From Streptomyces rhizoryzae (GTDB lineage: Bacteria; Actinomycetota; Actinomycetes; Streptomycetales; Streptomycetaceae), in contig NZ_JALMUV010000026.1 in assembly GCF_023155275.1 (NCBI RefSeq), positions 1 through 64,000 of the forward strand: DNA of 64,000 nucleotides, written 5' to 3'. Under the pieces are notes generated by a model. It did no database searches. It was given only the letters and a program-made list of their open reading frames with translations, and had not been told where the DNA came from. This document shows positions 60,282 through 64,000 of the stretch, one piece after another. Position numbers and translations under genes: made by a program. Every line of letters starts with the position of its first letter. Within the stretch, counting starts at the first letter, position 1.

Positions 60282-61451
60282 GTGCACGCCGGAACGCGTC
60301 GCCCCACCACCCGGTTGATACCCGCCGCCCTCGCCGCGGGACTGCTGATGACCGCGTGCGGCACCGGCGCCTCGCAGTCCCAGGCGCCGGCGGCCAAGGT
60401 GACGGTCACCCCGGTGGCCGGCAGCTCCGCCGCGAAGCTCGGCGCACCGATATCCGTCAAGGCCGACGGCGGCCGGCTGACCGCCGTCGACGTCAAGGAC
60501 GACAAGGGCGCGGCGGTCCCCGGCCGGCTGGCCGCCGACGGGTCGTCCTGGACCTCGCAGGGCAAGGTCCGCCCCGCGACCACCTACACCGTGCACACCA
60601 AGGCCACCTCGTCCGGCGGCAAGGAGTCCGCGGCCACCGCGAAGTTCACCACCGAGCAGGCCGGGAAGGTCAACAAGCTCACCAACACCCCGGGGAACGG
60701 GCAGACCGTCGGCACCGGCATGCCGGTCTCCATCCTCTTCGACCACCCGGTGGCCAAGAGCAGCCGCGCCGAGATCGAGAAGGCGCTGAAGGTCACCACC
60801 CAGCCGCACGTCGAGGGCGCCTGGGGCTGGGTGAAGGACTGGTCGGGCAAGGACCGGATCGACTGGCGGCCCAAGGACTACTGGCCGTCCGGCACCAAGG
60901 TCTCCGTCCGGGGCGCGCTGTCCGGCATCAACTCCGGCGACGACCGCTGGTTCGTGCGGGACTACGACTTCGACTTCTCGATCGGCGCCGACCACAAGGC
61001 CGTCATCGACGTGCCCGCGCACACCCTGACGATGTACGCGGACGGCAAGCCGGTGGGCACCATCCGGGGCTCCGCGGGCTCCCCGCAGGACCCGACCCGC
61101 GGCGGGGTGCACACCGTCCGCAGCAAGAACGCCGCCGAGACCATGGACTCCGCGACCATCGGCCACGGCAACGAGTGGATGCTGGACTCCCAGTGGGTCA
61201 CCCACCTCACCGCGTCCGGCACCTTCCTGCACTCCGCCCCGTGGAACAAGTCCCTCGGCGTGGTCAACAACAGCCACGGCTGCTTCGGCATGACCACCTC
61301 GGACGCCAAGCGGGTCTACGACTTCCTCAGCGTCGGCTCCACGGTCGAGGTGAAGGGCACCACCAGCACCAAGAAGACCGACGTCGGCAACGGCCTGGAG
61401 GTCTGGCAGGAGACCTGGTCGCAGTGGCAGCAGCGGAGCGCGCTGAAGTAG
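60282..61451 (+). CDS. L,D-transpeptidase lipoprotein (YkuD family)
   Basis: The 389-residue protein has a lipoprotein signal with lipobox LMTAC (cysteine C26), two Ig-like regions (about 45-130 and 135-235) and a YkuD catalytic domain (about 240-365). The catalytic motif is SHGC with H332 and C334 (NNSHGCFGMTTSDAKRVYDF). Such enzymes form 3-3 cross-links in peptidoglycan outside the membrane. The GTG at 60282 follows GGAGG. The domain layout resembles mycobacterial LdtMt2. A hairpin follows the stop. It follows the DUF6777-like gene after 174 bases. Confidence 0.94.
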   Translation: MHAGTRRPTTRLIPAALAAGLLMTACGTGASQSQAPAAKVTVTPVAGSSAAKLGAPISVKADGGRLTAVDVKDDKGAAVPGRLAADGSSWTSQGKVRPATTYTVHTKATSSGGKESAATAKFTTEQAGKVNKLTNTPGNGQTVGTGMPVSILFDHPVAKSSRAEIEKALKVTTQPHVEGAWGWVKDWSGKDRIDWRPKDYWPSGTKVSVRGALSGINSGDDRWFVRDYDFDFSIGADHKAVIDVPAHTLTMYADGKPVGTIRGSAGSPQDPTRGGVHTVRSKNAAETMDSATIGHGNEWMLDSQWVTHLTASGTFLHSAPWNKSLGVVNNSHGCFGMTTSDAKRVYDFLSVGSTVEVKGTTSTKKTDVGNGLEVWQETWSQWQQRSALK

Positions 61452-61459
61452 CCGCGCGG

Positions 61460-61487
61460 CGGGGCACCGGGCCGGGCCGGTGCCCCG
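61460..61487. terminator. Hairpin after the L,D-transpeptidase
   Basis: An 11-bp perfect stem (CGGGGCACCGG with its complement) and 6-base loop lie between convergent genes. Confidence 0.75.
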
Positions 61488-61498
61488 GCCCGGCCGGC

Positions 61499-62557
<1,059 letters not shown>

Positions 62558-62691
62558 GTGTTCCCCTTCGGTCGTGGTGGCTCCCACGCTAGGAGCTGGA
62601 GTGCGCTCCAGGGCAAGGCGGCACTCCGGCGGGGGGCGGGGAAGGGGGCGGCCGGGAGGCGGGGGTGCGGTGCCTCCCGGCCGCGGGTGGG

Positions 62692-64000
62692 TCAGCCGGT
62701 GCGGAGGGCGGGGTCGCTGACGCCCGGTGCGCCGGTCTCGACGTGGCCGGCGAAGCGGCGCAGGAAGCCGGCGTCGGCGTCGGCGGTGGCCGTCAGGTCG
62801 TACCAGCGCCGGCTCGGGCCGAGGTCGACGGCCTGGGTGAGGGTGCTGCCCGGGTCCACCCGGACGGTCTGCCGGGTGCCGGTGTAGGCGTTGGCGACGG
62901 TGAAGGTGCAGGGGGCCGGGCCGGGGTTGGTGAAGGACAGCTCGACGCGCCCGGAGGCGGCGTTGTGGCGGGCGGTCACCTCGGGAGTCCGCTTCTTGCC
63001 GGGGCCCTTGAAGGTGCGCAGGAAGCCGTTGGGGCCGTGCACCGTCAGGTCGTAACTGCCCTGGGAGTAGGCGGTGTTCCAGGTGTCGGAGACGGTCTTG
63101 CCGGCCTCGGTGGTGTACGTCCAGGGGCCGTCGGTGCGGTTGGGCGAGGTGACGAGGAAGCAGGCGCCGGTGGCGGCGCCGCCGCTGAAGGTGAGGGTGA
63201 AGCGCCCGCCGGCGGGGTCGGCGGTGCCGTCGGTCAGCGGGACGTAGCGCAGCGGGCGGGTGGGCCGGGAGCCGGACTCCTGCACCGGCAGGGCGGGCTT
63301 GGCGGGCGGCGTGGGGACGTAGCTGCCGTGCCGCTGGTGGTCCGGCGGCCGGTACCCGCTGGTGTCCGGCAGCGCGGCCGGCTTGCTGTTCTCCAGGGAG
63401 AAGTCGAACGCCGAGGTCAGGTCGCCGCAGACGGCGCGGCGCCAGGGGGTGATGTTGGGCTCGTGGACGCCGAAGCGGCGCTCCATGAACCGGATGATCG
63501 AGGTGTGGTCGAACAGTTCGGAGCAGACGTACCCGCCGGTGCTCCACGGGGAGACCACCAGCATCGGGACGCGCTGGCCGAGGCCGTAGGGGCCGGCGGC
63601 GTAGCCGGCGCTGCCGGGGTAGTGCTCCAGGGCGGTGTCCACGGTGGAGCGGCCCTGGGCGGCGGAGGCGGGCGGGAACGGCGGGACGGCGTGGTCGAAG
63701 TAGCCGTCGTTCTCGTCGTAGGTGATGAACAGGGCGGTGCGGCTCCACACGTCGGGGTTGGCGGTGAGCGCGTCCAGGACCTGGGAGACGTACCAGGCGC
63801 CGTAGTTGGCGGGCCAGTTGGGGTGCTCGGAGAACGCCTCGGGGGCGGCGATCCAGGAGATCTGCGGCAGGGTGCCGGCCTTGACGTCGGCGCGGAGCCG
63901 GTCGAAGTAGCCGTCGCCGCGCTTGGCGTCGGTGCCGGTGCGGGCCTTGTCGTAGAGCGGGTCGCCGGGCTTGGCGTCGCGGTACTGGTCGAAGAAGAGC
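62692..64000 (-). CDS. Phosphocholine-specific phospholipase C (partial, 3' part)
   Basis: The window contains the C-terminal 435 residues; the start lies beyond 64000. The sequence ITYDENDGYFDHAVPP marks the phosphoesterase active-site region, with SPWSTGGYVCSELFDHTSIIRFME further on. Two beta-sandwich C-terminal domains (about the last 215 residues) are typical of bacterial phospholipase C of the phosphoesterase family, which is usually exported by Tat. It would hydrolyse phospholipids to release phosphorylated head groups. The neighbouring region beyond the window is unknown. Confidence 0.9.
   Translation of the reverse strand, partial: LFFDQYRDAKPGDPLYDKARTGTDAKRGDGYFDRLRADVKAGTLPQISWIAAPEAFSEHPNWPANYGAWYVSQVLDALTANPDVWSRTALFITYDENDGYFDHAVPPFPPASAAQGRSTVDTALEHYPGSAGYAAGPYGLGQRVPMLVVSPWSTGGYVCSELFDHTSIIRFMERRFGVHEPNITPWRRAVCGDLTSAFDFSLENSKPAALPDTSGYRPPDHQRHGSYVPTPPAKPALPVQESGSRPTRPLRYVPLTDGTADPAGGRFTLTFSGGAATGACFLVTSPNRTDGPWTYTTEAGKTVSDTWNTAYSQGSYDLTVHGPNGFLRTFKGPGKKRTPEVTARHNAASGRVELSFTNPGPAPCTFTVANAYTGTRQTVRVDPGSTLTQAVDLGPSRRWYDLTATADADAGFLRRFAGHVETGAPGVSDPALRTG

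Overview
The window is high-GC (roughly 70-75 % by eye) actinobacterial chromosome, almost certainly Streptomyces or a close relative. Supporting signs are frequent GTG starts, two rare TTA (bldA-type) codons, a DmdR/IdeR-type iron box, a DUF2637 gene, a streptophobe-like membrane protein next to a Ser/Thr kinase, a DUF6777-like protein, and an actinobacterial manganese riboswitch. I see no insertion sequences, phage genes, tRNA, rRNA or CRISPR. About 51 genes are supported, and long antisense ORFs are GC-bias shadows.

Region by region: (1) 1-5.2 kb: tail of a probable tartronate semialdehyde reductase, a degenerate TPP-enzyme paralogue, catalase, a zinc-ribbon Mrr-like protein, a GNAT and a YjbR protein. 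(2) 5.2-11.5 kb: a secreted CBM14-like protein, two acyl-CoA ligases, a LysR regulator and a second GNAT. (3) 11.7-20.5 kb: a purine module of XdhC, an AzgA-type permease and three-subunit xanthine dehydrogenase, with a divergent PucR regulator. (4) 20.7-28.4 kb: a TTA-containing helical-repeat protein, a methyltransferase, GntR, an FhuF-like iron reductase under an iron box, DUF2637, a TTA-containing RsbW-like ATPase and PoxB. (5) 28.5-34.1 kb: a pseudo-PP2C, DUF456, RsgA with a 26-codon upstream ORF, MerR, and an ArsR/CDF metal pair. (6) 34.1-41.6 kb: a CaCA antiporter behind a yybP-ykoY riboswitch, a Family 2 encapsulin (with a cNMP-binding-like insertion) overlapping a cysteine desulfurase cargo gene, and a divergent multi-domain SpoIIE-type phosphatase. 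(7) 41.9-52.6 kb: small membrane proteins, a KimA-type potassium importer with a long structured leader, a pseudo-REC/pseudo-GGDEF glycosyltransferase coupled to an acyltransferase, an Xre-type regulator and a uracil/xanthine permease. (8) 52.9-61.5 kb: a double-FHA ABC exporter, SH3-like protein, Ser/Thr kinase, streptophobe, DUF6777 and an L,D-transpeptidase. (9) 61.5 kb to the end: an aldo/keto reductase and a truncated phospholipase C.

The most unusual items are: a 13-bp palindrome TGACGG-N3-GTCA that contains the stop codon of five genes between 2.9 and 11.7 kb; the glycosyltransferase fused to two degenerate signalling domains; the encapsulin with a cyclic-nucleotide-binding-like insertion beside a cysteine desulfurase; the FHA-ABC/kinase locus, which resembles mycobacterial Rv1747/PknF; and the riboswitch-controlled cation antiporter.

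All calls come from reading the sequence and general family knowledge. No database search was run, and start sites were chosen from visible ribosome binding sites.
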